Source: Ostrinia nubilalis (Eukaryota; Arthropoda; Insecta; Lepidoptera; Crambidae). From it: DNA of 64,000 nt. Positions 1-12,400 of the stretch are shown piece after piece. The notes beneath the pieces were generated by a model. The model was not told the origin of the DNA. It saw only the letters and a list, made by a program, of their open reading frames with translations, and did not search any database. Location: positions 784,001 through 848,000 of the forward strand of contig NC_087119.1 in assembly GCF_963855985.1 (NCBI RefSeq). Direction: 5' to 3'. The translations under genes and the position numbers were made by a program. Every line of letters starts with the position of its first letter. Positions within the stretch are counted from its first letter, which is position 1.

Positions 1-3000
1 TACTTGAGAGCTTTTAAAAAGTTGGAGCAAAAATGAAGAATGGGAGTCGGATTGTTTCAGAAACTATAATAATACTTTACAATCTAATAAAGGCTATTAA
101 TAATTGTTAATTTATTTAACAATCTGATGATAGTGGAGTATACCAAAACATATGAATTCCTGGAATGTCGTGTCGGATACGAATCTTGTTGTTCTTAAAC
201 GACATCATACCTACATCAGTAAGAAACGCGTTCGTGAAATCGACGTCAAAAGAAATTCGAGCCCTACAAATTGATGAGTGTCCTACAGGAACGTATAGGG
301 AAATTACACGAGTTCTTCATGCTTCAGAGACGCATTCAAGTACAGTAAGCCTGCTAAAGTGCTGTAAACAGGAGTAGGTACTTAGTGAATAATAACTAAA
401 AAATACTCTACTAACAATTTAAGGGGACTTGTTAACCACCGGCCGAAAAGTTGCTTCTTCATCAGTCAGATATATTTGATAATGGCGATAAAAAAGTTAA
501 ATACTACTTTGTACGATTTGTATATTTAACTCAGAATTAGCGACTTTGAATTAGAGACTTTCAACTTGAGTACTTTTTAGTTGAACTTGCGTTTAAAATC
601 AAACGCTCACATTTTTATCGTTCGCTAGTCACGGCAACTCACTCGAGACCATTATTTCTAAATTAAATCTATGAGGGCAGCGTACCTTCGTCAATCGAGT
701 GTACCCGGACTCTTTAAATCCGTAAATAATAAATGCCTTGTTACTGATAGTTATGGGTTTCTCTCTCCACAGACAACTCGACTATTTGCAAGTTATGCCT
801 GTTGAGACTTTTCATCTTTTAATTAAAGGAGTTTACACAGCTTACAGCGTAATAAAGCCGAAATTATAAAGTTTTGTAAATCGGTTAAAATTATGTTCCG
901 GTTATAAGTTATCCCAAACCTAAGTAACCTAGTAAAACATTATTAATCTTCTTGGTGCAAGTAACGTTCCTACATAGGTAGTAGTAATGTAATCCGCAAC
1001 CAGGACAGTGTAAAAGGACAGTTAAAAGGTTTTTTAGAGGACGTTTGGAATGAAAACTTTCGATATTACTTTTTCAAGGCATTTAGCGACCGCCCGGCTT
1101 AGGTCGGGTATAAATTAAGCTCTCAAACTTTCCGCGTGAATAGTCTTTGTAATATTACGTCTTGAGTGTCTTTGGAAACTTTCCACAGTATCTCAAATTA
1201 CCTTTATAAATAGTATTCAGTTAACCAATTAAAAAGACTCAAATGCCAAGCCGATTAAATTGTATAGGTGGACGGATCTGCTCACATCCACAAGTATAGG
1301 ATGAGATATCCTGATTTATTTTACTTTCACGGCCGATGTCCTGGGGCGGCCCGCGTTATCTTTATTGTACAAGGAAATACAGCGGGCCTCACACATTAAA
1401 TGTTTATGATCTTCCTTCTTACGAGACGTGTTTTCGAGTTGAGGGTGTGTATACTCACTGTATAGAATATTCAATGAGGATCCTCTGGTAAACACAAACT
1501 AAACTTTCGGGCGCAACGTGTCAGAAGTTAGTGTTTAATTTGTTTGATTTGGTTAAACGGACGTGCAAGTATTGGAAAAGACCTTTACATTTATTAGTGA
1601 CCCCACTCCGTGTGCGATATTAACAACATTTTCGAGGTTCTCCACGACTTGTGGAATCCGATATTGCAGACGAAACGAACTACAATAAAACGACTGAACC
1701 TACCACGGGTCCACTTTCAACCTATTCCGATGGAACATCAAACAATGAACTACGTCCCCGATATGTGATTGTTTTTTTTACGCGGCTGTCCCTTTTATTT
1801 GGTTACTGCTAAATGGCCGTTTACAATGTTCTCAGTAATTAAAAGTGTTGTGAAAGATTATATCTTCTTGTCATCTTATATTATTTGGAAACAAAATGTA
1901 GTCAGTATAATATGTAAGTAGTAGTACCTACCTACTCGTATTTGTAGCAGTGGATAATTCGGCTTAGCTAGGATAAACTTATGCTAAACTTATAAGTGTG
2001 GCGAGACCCGACACCCTTCATATTGATGCAATGTAGAACATCTGTGTCCACACTCGCTCAACTGCCGATTTGTTGGACGAAAACGTCAATATTAGTCTTT
2101 AGGTAACGTAGAACAGAGCCTTGTATTTGAAAATTTCATTTCGAGGTAGGTATAGTTAAAATTTCAATGTTATGTTATCGTATTATTAAAATGAGTTTCT
2201 CTTTTTACGCTAAAAAAACACCGTCTTTTTCGGGCGCCCTGGATAAATTGGTTCAAAGACATGATAAGCAGACAGAGGGTAATTAGAAATTTCTAAGGGT
2301 GTCTCAGTTTTAATGGAATACTAATAAAAAAATAATTTCTTCGTTATAATTTTACTATTATACTCGTAGTTTAAAATTAAAAACGAATCATTTTAAGAGC
2401 TAGTCTGGTTATATGAGTATACCTAACTATAATAATAGTTATCGATGTACTTTTTACGTTCCAATTTATATTACCTATTATACCTTTTGCTGCCTTTTAC
2501 AAAAGTGCTCGGGTGTTAAAATGTTGTGATGTGTTCTGAATGAGGTTAACGAAATAATATGCCAGACTTGATTGTCGTCGAAATGAATTACTATACATCT
2601 CCAAGGTTCATTCAGTGAAAGGTAACAAAAGAATATAAGATGGATTACACGAAAATTTTGCTTTTCAATACCCTTTTATAAGTTAACTTGTGTGATGTTG
2701 AAAAGGGTCTTAATTATAATAGTGATCACATGCATTCTATTTTTTTTTTTTTTTTCAAATTGTGAACCTAACAGGCATTGATCAATAAACGCCTTACAAG
2801 TAAGCAAAAAAACGTTCATTTACTTTGTTAGTTTACGCAAAAGGTCTGAAGCTGAACACACAGACACCTCCATTTCTCGTGCCGTCCTTCAGCGGCGTTA
2901 TCAACGTGCCATCCCCGGAGGAGGTCAATCCCAAACCTTCGTAAATCTTTGCTTAAGCTTTTCTAATCTGACAGATAAGAATGTCGCTTTCACAACATTG

Positions 3001-4111
3001 GGATATTAATGTACTAATATTACTTCAACTGTTTAAATGCGCGATTAATTTGAAATTGTCATCAGGCTTTGACTATCTATCAATGTGTCTGTCTGCCGAA
3101 TTATAAATTATATGAAAGGTCACAGACAAGAAACCTTTTAACATTTTAATTTCTTTTACGTCTGAGTCCTATTCATGAGTACTCAGAGATTTAATTATTG
3201 TGTAGGCAAATCAAATACAACCAATACTTCAAAGTACTTTAAGAGGCAGCTTTTTGCAAATTACCGACCTTGTTTTATCGTTTTTATTTAATAAATAATA
3301 TCGATTGCTTTAATACCTAATGATCATTTTATTTTTCCACTTTACTTCAACTTCCAATCATCAATTCGAATATGATCATTTTAGATTTTTCCAATACACA
3401 GGCCATATGAACCCAATGAGGTTTTGTCGCTTCTCGTATCTGTTACATTTCTTTCGATCTATAATAAGCTCATGAAAGTTTTTCCGATAAGACGTTTTTA
3501 AGTTTTTTCGCGAGCTCAGACGGCTCAGGCGTTGAAACTGTATTTATAGACGAGATGTCCAATAGCAATTATGTTTAAGTTGGTATGTAAAAAAATATTC
3601 TTGTGTTTGACTTTCGCAATATTAGCGGTCTACCGCAATGTCTACCGTCGTAAAACACACGTGATCGTCGCTCGTCAGCGCTGAGGCGGCGATCCCGCCC
3701 GAACAGTAATACGGATTTACTTCCAGCTCTGTTATCCCGTTTTTCGCAAACTCGTGTTTCTTTCACCTCAAAAAGCCAAGGTGGAATGTTTGATGCTCGG
3801 TTTGTAACAGGACCATTTTGTATGTTCGTTTTTATTTATCTCTTATATACCTGAATTGTACAATAAATTGTTTGTTATCTTAAATAAAATAAAATAAATA
3901 TATCAGATGAACGACTTCAATCTAGTCGAGTCTCTCAGTTGTGTAAGCGAGCGTGTAATCGCGTAGTAAACAGCGCTCATTAATTGCATCCAATGTAGCG
4001 TGCACGCACTGACGCCCGTGCAATCATGAAATGAGTTGTGTGAATGTGTACCTGTCTGTCGCCACGGCGGGAGTAATAACATCGAACGGCCGCTTCCGAT
4101 CGCTATGGCCC
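1..4111. other. AT-rich noncoding stretch, probably fry intron or 5' flank
   Basis: I see no exon, RNA gene or transposon with clear ends here. Short open frames are scattered, low in GC and without recognisable domains. A run of T residues lies near 2738-2755. Because the fry exon at 21061 starts with a split codon, its preceding exon must lie upstream, and I found none in the window. This region is therefore most simply intronic sequence of fry, which is an inference. Confidence 0.4.
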
Positions 4112-4309
4112 GGTCCGTGAGCATGTAGAATTTTGTCCAATGACCCCTAGCTACCCATCCTTATCGCTCGCGCGTAATTATATTGCTGTCGCGACTGTGC
4201 GACTGGCACCCGCAGTGAGTGTGCGAGCGCGATAGCAACATAATTACGCGCGAGCAACAAGGATGGGTATCTTGGGGTCATTGGACAAAATTCTACGTGC
4301 TCACGGACC
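4112..4309. mobile_element. Fold-back MITE of about 200 bp
   Basis: The two halves are imperfect inverted copies. The left end reads GGTCCGTGAGCA and the right end TGCTCACGGACC. Further in, both arms carry the motif for TTTTGTCCAATGACCCC and then CCCATCCTT, followed by CGCTCGCGCGTAATTA and its complement. Arms are roughly 90 bp around a short centre near 4211. There is no coding capacity, so it is a miniature inverted-repeat element. No clean target-site duplication is obvious and the family is not identified. Confidence 0.75.
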
Positions 4310-7300
4310 AGACTTTACCAATAGTTAACGTGTACCTACTTATAGAGCCCTTAATATGAATGAAATAAAAGATAATTTATCTTCTTCAATTTCAATTCAG
4401 TGTTGTTGTACTAAAATGCAATTAGGCACATGTTACTTATGATGCTTGTTACTTGTGACAGATACGGCGTCATTTCAAATTGAAGGGCGCACTTATAAAT
4501 AGCGGTGCGCATATAGGCTTGCCAGACGATACCAGTGAAACTTTCTTTTCTTTCGATAAACTCAATGTCTTTTTTTATACGTACATGTTGTATGTCTACG
4601 AGTCTTATCAATCGCTTTGTAGATCATTTATATTTACGGTCTGTTCTAATCTTGTTATTTTTAGAAAAAAATACTGTACAATTCGACATAAGAAGTCTCA
4701 AACCTTAGAAAGTTATGTTACGTATATCCTGCTGATCTGATAAATGCGATGAGTTGTATTTTTTGATGGTTTGATGTTTAATCTCGCACTAACTAAACCG
4801 ATTCAGATATTAAAGTCATTTCAGCCACAATAGAGGAGTTATCATTCCCTTAACGCCAACTTCACGGCCGAATATGGTCCCCATTTTTACTACACAAAAC
4901 TTGTTAAGATTAGCTACATAACCTTCGGAACATTTTGTATTGAACTTAATTATTAAAGAGCAAACCTCACTCAAATCTTACCCTTCCCCTAAAGTTCCAT
5001 ATGAAACCTTTCTCAGACTCGCTGGTAATAATGTGTTTCAGCAATTAGCCCCGCTAATATTACAGGCCTCAGGATGTAGCCCTTATTTCACAAGTGGTTC
5101 ATGTTACCCTAATGAGTTCATTGCTTACTAATTGGACTAATCTGTACCGCGCACCTCCAATTATGTAACTGTCGGTAATTAATCCACTTGTATTTAAATT
5201 GAAATTCATACATAATCATGATATAATTTACTAGATTCAGTTTGGAACTATCTATCGGTATAATCCATAGAGTAGAAAGAAAAACCGAATTCCTTAGGGA
5301 AATGTTGAGGAAATACGCGTCGTATTTCCTATCTTAGAATTTCATATTACTTAATTGTTTATTTTCCTTAATTTGTATTTGATATCGGCCCATAGCTTGA
5401 GGCCAGTTAGTGTGTTTCGAAAAATTATTTTTGTGCCGCTTTATTTTTTGTACCGAAGGTCACCGTATTTTAGGGGAATATCTCGCATAATTATGCGTGT
5501 CGTTATTCGATTCGAGAACATACTCGTACTTATTAATATGTTACCATTACTTTACCTACTTACAGTGAGCCTACATAGTTTTAAACTTTATCTTAACGCT
5601 TATACAAAGCGATGTGTTATACATATTTAAGTAAGAGTCGCTAATGAACTAATTTATACTAATTTGAAACTCGGCAAAGCCCGGTGGGCACGCAAATGGA
5701 CCGGGCGCGTACGTGCCGCGTCCTGGTGGGTCCTACACGAGCCCATCGTAATTCTGCCAGAATACATTCATCATCACGTAATCTGCCCTAATTTGAGCCT
5801 CACCGAGGAGAATATGTTGATTTTGTTTTCGCAGCTTAATTTCGCCTAATTGATCTGTAGAATTACTCCGTTTATGAGTTTGTAGGTTTCTATCATAACC
5901 TATTTTATAAACTCGTGTAAGTGTACCTATTTAGTGTCTGTATAAGAATGTTAATTTATCTGACTCAAAGTTAACTCAAGTTGGTAAAGTGTGAGGATCC
6001 TAGCTATCCTGGGAGTTACTGCCACTGACCTTCAATGAAATACGAATATACCGACCAATAGAACTGCAATTTTATTTACTTAAATTTCCCAAAGCTAACA
6101 CGTTTGCCCGAGCCGGTCAGTGCGCAGTAACTGGCCGACTCTTTGATTCACACGTCACACAAGCATTCAAAATCGCTGACATACACCTTTCATAAATAAC
6201 TTTGAAACTTCCTTTTCATTTTAAACTCGCAGAAGTTCCAACCCGTGAAATATTTAGTTCATAACAATCTACGAATCCATTTTTCGCTCAGGTTTGAAGT
6301 TATTAACTTAATTATGACTACATAATTTTCAGTGTTATACCTATTATCAAGCTCTTTATGTTTTATGTCTTTCTTTTTTTCTGTCATTTTATGTCCGGAG
6401 TCTCGCAGCAATAAAAAGTTATGGGCGTTTTATGTACTAATTCAGAACTTAACGGACACAATCTTTAACGGACTAAACTTGTGATAGGGTTATAGTGGAA
6501 TTATAACTAAAGAAATATATTTTCTGTGTACGAAATTAACGAGGGTAAAAGTAGATTGATATTTTTTCAGAAGTTCGTAATAAAAATCCTCGAAATATAG
6601 CGCATTAATTTAAGAAGAATCACATTTCCTGTGAAAGAAAAGAATACTTTCTTCTCGGTCGTAGTCTTTGTGACCGAGCCATCTGTATTGTAAACAAAAG
6701 GTCATATCATTTTGCCTGGTTCAAGGCCGTGGGCGTCCTCTGAGCATTTTTACAGCCGCGTTTGGACGTTGCGTGCATTATATTCGTCTACTTTAAAAAT
6801 AAGGAGACAACATCTCTAATTTCCCTTGAAACTTGAGCTACTTTTAGACACTGATTTCCCGAAACCTTTTTCTTACGAATTCGCTTTGTGTGAATGTTTC
6901 CACAAAGTTTTTCGCTTATCTACGTTTCTCAGAACGTCAAACTTGCATAGAAGTTAAACGGTAGTTTTCTAACAACAATCTTAATCTTACTTTATTTTTT
7001 CTCGTTATACAAAGACTACAAGGCTTTCAGTTTTGTGGTACTCTGAATTGAGTAAAAGTATTATTTATCATCATATTTCTTGTTTGCCGCGAATCGTCCG
7101 CAAGACGAAGGATCTTTCAGCTCGCTCACTTGAAATTCATGGGCTACATCCGAATAACGTTCTGCACGTGAAACATTTTATCATAAAATGTCGCTTATAC
7201 CTTTTTTGCGGCTTGAATCACACCAATTTTTCAACCTTTGCATTAAAATAAAAAGAATTATTTTAAAAATTGAAGCTGTTTTATCTGCTGCTGACAAATA

Positions 7301-8018
7301 ATTAATTTGTTCAATTTTATAGGCATTTTAATTAGACTGCCTAATATTTAACATTAAATTATAACGAGCTATATCATTAAAAATCATAAAAAGCGTATTC
7401 CTGGAATTTATGTTTTTAACTAGATAAGATATAGTATTTTGGAGTCCTTTCAATGTTCAGTAAAATAAGTATTCTGATATAAAGTGTACAGCTTTTTGGT
7501 GTCATAGGAAAAAAAGGTGTCCAACTGTTGTAAGGAGAATCCTCCGAAAACCGTAAGTTATCGCGATGTGGCCGGCGCTGCTTTAATTATACAGCGACCC
7601 GCGCTATTTCCGACCAATCTTTACGATTTTTTCTGTTAATAATGCCCCATATATTTTATGACAAAGAACGGATATTACGATAGATTTAATAAAACATTCG
7701 AATTATTTCGAAGTCAATTCGTGGCGAAGTAACGACTCGGTAATAAAGTTTTAAGTAAAATCTTAAAAATACACATGTAAACTCAAGAAGAATATTCTCT
7801 AAAATATTTTGAAGCGGCACCACGGCAGCTCCTCGGAAGTTGCAGCATCAGCTCGCCAGCAGAAGCAGTTTCAGCTCAGCTCCGACGTTTTTGAGATGGT
7901 ATACATTTAATAAATAAAAAGTAAGATAATAGGCAACTAAATTGCGTGCTTTGAAATTTTATGACATAAAATGTGTGAACTGGAAAAATAATAAAGAAAT
8001 GTGGTTGAATATATTATT
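4310..8018. other. Noncoding stretch without identified genes
   Basis: No recognisable gene or bounded repeat was found. Two small GC-richer patches (about 5664-5780 and 7812-7895) have short open frames without domain similarity. The second could be a transcribed exon of the minus-strand receptor gene just above it, but its frames close quickly and it does not read as a receptor TM7 or C-tail. Confidence 0.35.
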
Positions 8019-8117
8019 TTATTTAATATAAGCAAAACAAAATAAAATAAACAAAAAGGTATAAAATAACAAAAAGACAGTCACGGGAATAAAAATAATA
8101 GTAAAAATGCCGTCGCT
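8019..8117 (-). CDS. Possible short terminal exon of the GPCR (weak candidate)
   Basis: Downstream of the donor at 8223, a pyrimidine-rich acceptor (TGTTGCCTTGCAG) at 8118-8119 would define a 106-nt intron and preserve frame. The resulting 32 codons are strongly hydrophobic (IFTIIFIPVTVFLL and onward) and end in TAA just before an AATAAA-like sequence. That could supply a seventh helix. Against it, there is no NPxxY-type motif and no cytoplasmic tail, and the DNA is low-complexity A/T, which can give a hydrophobic frame by chance. The genuine TM7 exon may be elsewhere or outside the window. Confidence 0.2.
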   Translation of the reverse strand, partial: SDGIFTIIFIPVTVFLLFYTFLFILFCFAYIK

Positions 8118-8223
8118 CTGCAAGGCAACACAGAAAAAATGATGAATTCGGCTCCAGGCAAAGATCTCGCTCAGCACCGGCTGCACCTAGGGCAGGGAGG
8201 GCAGGAGTCGAGTCAAGACTTAC

Positions 8224-9093
8224 CATGTGCAGCGCGTACGCCAGGATGCGCATCGTGTAGGCGGGCAGGTTGAGCACCACGAAGACGGACGACACGATCA
8301 GCAGCATGCGGGTGATGCGGTTCTGCGAGCGCGGGCAGCCCACCACGCGCGCCACGCGCCGGCCCGCCGGCCGCTCCGCCTTCACCAGCTGCGTGCGCGC
8401 GCGCTCCAGCCGCCACACGCCCGCCATGATCCACGAGTTCAGCACCACGATCACCAGCAGCGGCAGCGTGAACGAGACGCCCGTGTCGATGATGTTGAAC
8501 CGCGCCGCGTGCTCCAGGTAGTTGTAGTCGATGTTGCAGTCGTTGGTCGTGGGCGTCGCGAAGCGCAGCACCGGCAGGTTGATGAGCAGCGAGGCCAGCA
8601 CGATGGACGCGATGATGTGCCGCGCGCGCGCCACCGTGCACACGGCGTTCCTGCGCAGCGGGTACAGCACGGCCACGAACCGCTCCACCGTGAACGCCAC
8701 CACCAGCCACGCGCTCAAGCAGCTCGTCACGTACGAGGTGTATACGAAAACTTGACAGAAGCCCGGTTCGTGGAAAACCCCCGTTATACCCAACGCGTTC
8801 AACCACGGGGGCAGAAGCTGAACTAGAAATACGGAATCTGAGATCGCCAACGCGGACAAGTACTGGCTGGTCGATTGCAGTCGGAGCTTGCTGGTGAAAA
8901 AGACGGAAACGCACATTCCATTTCCCAGAAGTCCGAGAAGGACTAACATGGGAGTGTAGTAGATGTTCAGCGAGCTCGCTACTTGATCCGCGACATAATC
9001 GACGAGCGTGAGGTTCGGGTACGTGAAGTTATCGAGCACGAAAGTTTCGTACAAACTGTAGTTAGAGTAGTTGCCTGTTATGAGGTCGGCCAT
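8224..9093 (-). CDS. Rhodopsin-class neuropeptide-receptor-like GPCR, first coding exon (partial)
   Basis: The exon encodes 290 residues, reading from ATG at 9093 (good context, GAGATGG) to a phase-0 donor, CATG|GTAAGT, at 8223. The N-terminus has four N-glycosylation sequons (N8, N11, N22, N27). TM1 carries the GN motif (N58), TM2 the LAxxD-type aspartate (D86), and TM3 starts at C113 and ends in E137-R138-F139, a DRY-type box. ECL2 has C186 to pair with C113. TM5 has P211, and TM6 has L-N-L-P-A-Y where most family members have CWxP. TM4 lacks the usual tryptophan. This makes it a seven-helix peptide receptor; the NLPxY TM6 recalls insect FMRFamide-receptor or TRH-receptor-like orphans, but I cannot name the ligand. 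TM7 and the tail must come from a further exon. A GC-rich block covers the exon, and the antisense and alternative-frame ORFs over it are by-products of that composition. It probably lies inside a fry intron on the opposite strand. Confidence 0.88.
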
Positions 9094-9134
9094 CTCGCGG
9101 CGCCCGACCGCCGCCGCGGCGCTCGCCCTCCGAC

Positions 9135-9166
9135 TGTGCCGGGGAGCCGCGCGCCGAGCTTTTATA
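9135..9166 (-). promoter_or_regulatory. TATA box plus initiator of the GPCR gene
   Basis: On the minus strand TATAAAAG starts at 9166 and an initiator-like ACAGTC has its A at 9135. The TATA-to-start spacing is 31 bp, as expected for an RNA polymerase II core promoter. It gives a 5' UTR of 42 nt before the ATG at 9093, which supports that ATG over the longer upstream open frame. CpG-dense sequence continues upstream to about 9400. Confidence 0.7.
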
Positions 9167-9375
9167 GCGACGCCGACCCAGGTGACCACTGTAGCGACGC
9201 GCTCCGCCCCCACGTTCAACAAGTAAACGCACTCACACACCACCCCGTTGCACTCCCGCTCTGATTTACTGGATCCCCGGGGAAGAGCTCGACGGATGCA
9301 AGTATGTGTGCACTGTGCAAGTGTGCACGCGGCGGGGGGCGGCGCGCGTGTGTGTGTCGCAGCGGCGCGCGGCGT

Positions 9376-9453
9376 AGCCCCCTCTACGAGGAACTACGTC
9401 GTAGCATGCTACGAATTATGGCGCAGCTATGTATGCTACGAATTTTCGTAGAG
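9376..9453. repeat. Cluster of CTACG / CGTAG pentamers
   Basis: CTACG or CGTAG recurs about six times in both orientations, with GCATGCTACGAATT and TATGCTACGAATT as a near-duplicate pair, and the cluster is bounded by CTCTACGA and TCGTAGAG. Similar pentamer-rich patches lie at 23506-23606 and 48697-48790. The function is unknown; a degenerate short-period repeat is the simplest reading. Confidence 0.5.
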
Positions 9454-12400
9454 ATCGCAGATTGATATCATTTTAACTTAATTTCGAATTCGACAATGAA
9501 TGCTTCAATTGAAGCAATATAAGAAATAATGTGATCGAAGGTTGTCCGTCTCGATTCGTCTCTATTAGCGTCGTGTGCCGGTCGGATCCGTCCGGGTGCC
9601 GTCGTCGTCGCGTCTGCCATTCACTGTCGGCAAATATTTCTTTATTTATAATATTGTTGTAGGTAATTAATAAAGTCATCATCAATGCAGATTATTATAT
9701 CTACATATATTGTATGTCGTTACAATCCGTGTGCATATAACGCGCGAGCTTTTTAAGAGCTTTTTAAATATCGTTGAGTTGTAACTTTTGTGTTACACGT
9801 GATTGTCAGGTGGCGAGTTACAGAACAAAGATTCTATCAATATTTGAACTCGAATTCTTTTAGAACTGCTTTCTTAAATAAGTAAAATCATTTTTCTTTT
9901 TTCTTTGCTTTCTTTATTGTATAAGTACTACAGCTTTTAAACTGAAGTGATTGTGTAAGTAATTTTGTATTTTATAGCAATTGAATTCTAATAATCACGG
10001 CAAATGAGTCATTTCAGCAAGATAGACGATCTTTTAATGACAATCAAATTAATTTCATTTGATCGGCAAGTATTTTCAAGCGCCGTTAACTAAATATATT
10101 GTCCAATGCTCGCTTGAGTTTCAGTATAACGATAAAAAACCTTAGAATTATAGCGATGATTTAGTAACTTACGTCGCCAAACAATTTGAGAAAGTGACTC
10201 TTTCTCAACTTGAACACAAACTCGATAACTACCAAACAGAATCTATTTTTGTAACATCACAAAATTTATCTGACAAAGTCGCGGTTTCGAATGGAATATA
10301 CTTGAACAAATGAACTGGAAAGTTATCGAATGGTAGAGATTGATCGGTTTTATTGAGTCCATCATTGGTTCACCATTTTTGTCTGTATAAAAGTAATGTG
10401 AGTATACTTCTTATGTTTCAGCGCTTTTCTATTATAACATACATAACATCGGGAGTGAGTCGCGTTACTGCGTTGAATGTTCTGTATGTGATTTAATTTA
10501 TGAGAACTACGCAGACTATGAAAAAGTTTCGTACAAAAAGTAACGGAAGACATAAACAACCCATTACAATAGACCCGGAGACATTATAGCGCGGACAAGT
10601 TTAGCCTTGGCCAAGTAGACTGCGTCAGGACTCTGCTGTGAAAGGTTTAGGGTCTAAAAGGCTTACCATCATAACTAAGTATTTAATTAAAATGTATATA
10701 ATTAACAAACGTTCGCTATGTCGATAAGCTATGGAGTCTTGATAGAATAACAATCCCCACTAAAGCTCCATAATTGGCTTGGGTACCAGGCATTATTGTA
10801 GAAGGTTTCTTATCGTCATTAATTTTCTACCAACTTTTACAATTTCCGCGTCTTATTATTTCTTTCGATAAGCACTAAGCTCCGATGGAAAAGGGTTAAT
10901 AGGGTATAAATTTTAATGTACATCTCAGTATCTCGTTATTGTCAATTCGTAAAAAAAGTCTCTAATTGCATGAATTACAAAGTTAATTCTTAAGCTGGTA
11001 AAATTCGTTTCGAAACTTATTATAATTTCTGCAAGTAACATTTAATTTTATGGCAACTGGTCCGACCGATGAAAATGTGAAAAAAAAAAACAGAAAAAAG
11101 TGTTTATGAAAGACCGTCGAATCACTATTAGGGAAGATGTTGATGATGTTGGCACGTCGTTTGGCTCATGCCATGAATATTTTATGAAATATTTGATGTT
11201 ATATGAAACACATGGCAACAAAATGTGTTCTAAAATTATTGTTGAATTTTGAGTAAAAGTGGCGGCGAATTTTTGCTAAAGCAATTCTGTAACGATGTCC
11301 CAGTCTCCAAATTGACTTGTTTCTATTTCCGAAAGTAAAAAGATCTTTAAACCGTTGTCGTTCTACAGGCATAGGTGACAATAAACGCGCGTCGCCGAAA
11401 CATGTAAAGGCTATTTCAAAGATCGACTTTGAGAAGTATTTTGAGAATTAGAAGAAGCGCTAACACACGTGCATAATGTATAATAGGGACTATATATTTT
11501 AAAGGCGACAATATTAATTTAGATGAATAAATAAATACTTTTTTGTAAAAACGAAAATTCCCGTTATTTTTTTAACAGACAGATGTGTAACATGAATATT
11601 TTAAAGTACTTATATCTTCTATAAATGATTTGTACAAATTCTGTTTCCCTGAAATAAACCTGAATGAATTTTCTGTGGTCCGGATAATTGTGACGAGTTT
11701 TAAATTAATATTTTCAAGACTACTTGTAGTTCTACCTTTTCATCTCTTTTAATCATCAAAGCGTTCAGAACCCGGTGTTTTGCAGATTCTGGGTTATTTT
11801 AATTTTACCAGGATATTTAGCATTCGAGGAAAAAACAATTGAGAAATTAAAATTTGAATTTTCTCGGATTTGCAGAGGTTCCATGAGAGCTTTGCCTTTT
11901 AACGGAAGCCATTTAATTTTAAGATAAATTGAGATTACCTCAGAGAAAAGAAATAATCACTCCGCTGTTACGGCTCGTTGTATGTTTGCTACTTTGGCGG
12001 CGCGATATGCTTTGTGATATCAAACAACAATATCAACGATGCGAGTCAGCATGCGTAATGCATATTCTCGGCAAGCATGTGTGTATAACTGGCTCCCTGT
12101 GAAATGGGAGACGTTGGTGCCTCGGTTTGCGCCGCGCCTTATGAAGCTTCGAAGTTTCCTTTAAGTAATTACGCAACTTAGATAATTAATATTAACGGCA
12201 CTATCTGCGCTTGTGCTCTTTTAATAACTTCCTCGTAGACAACTTCGCCTGTAAAACCTTTGGGAAGTGTTTATTGGAAATCTTTGGTGTTGTTCATAAT
12301 TTGTTCTTTTTCAGGGCCGATGCTCGTTGCTTCGTGTAAATCATTACAAGAAGAAAATATAAATTTGTTGAATATAAGCTTATGACTTATTTCTACCTAA

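Noticed and set aside
5664..5849. GC-rich open frame of 61 codons
   Set aside because: No similarity, no good splice signals at both sides, and neighbouring frames are equally open; kept only as a note in the noncoding stretch.
8213..8914. Long minus-strand frame overlapping the GPCR, plus antisense frames at 8227-8826, 8270-8521 and 8531-8755
   Set aside because: They are GC-driven open frames in other readings of the receptor exon. Their composition (His/Arg/Ala-rich) has no domain, while the receptor frame shows coherent helices and motifs.
9268..9294. GGATCCCCGGGG followed by GAGCTCGAC, reminiscent of a cloning polylinker
   Set aside because: Order and spacing differ from standard polylinkers and the flanks are ordinary genomic CpG-rich sequence, so chance similarity is likely.
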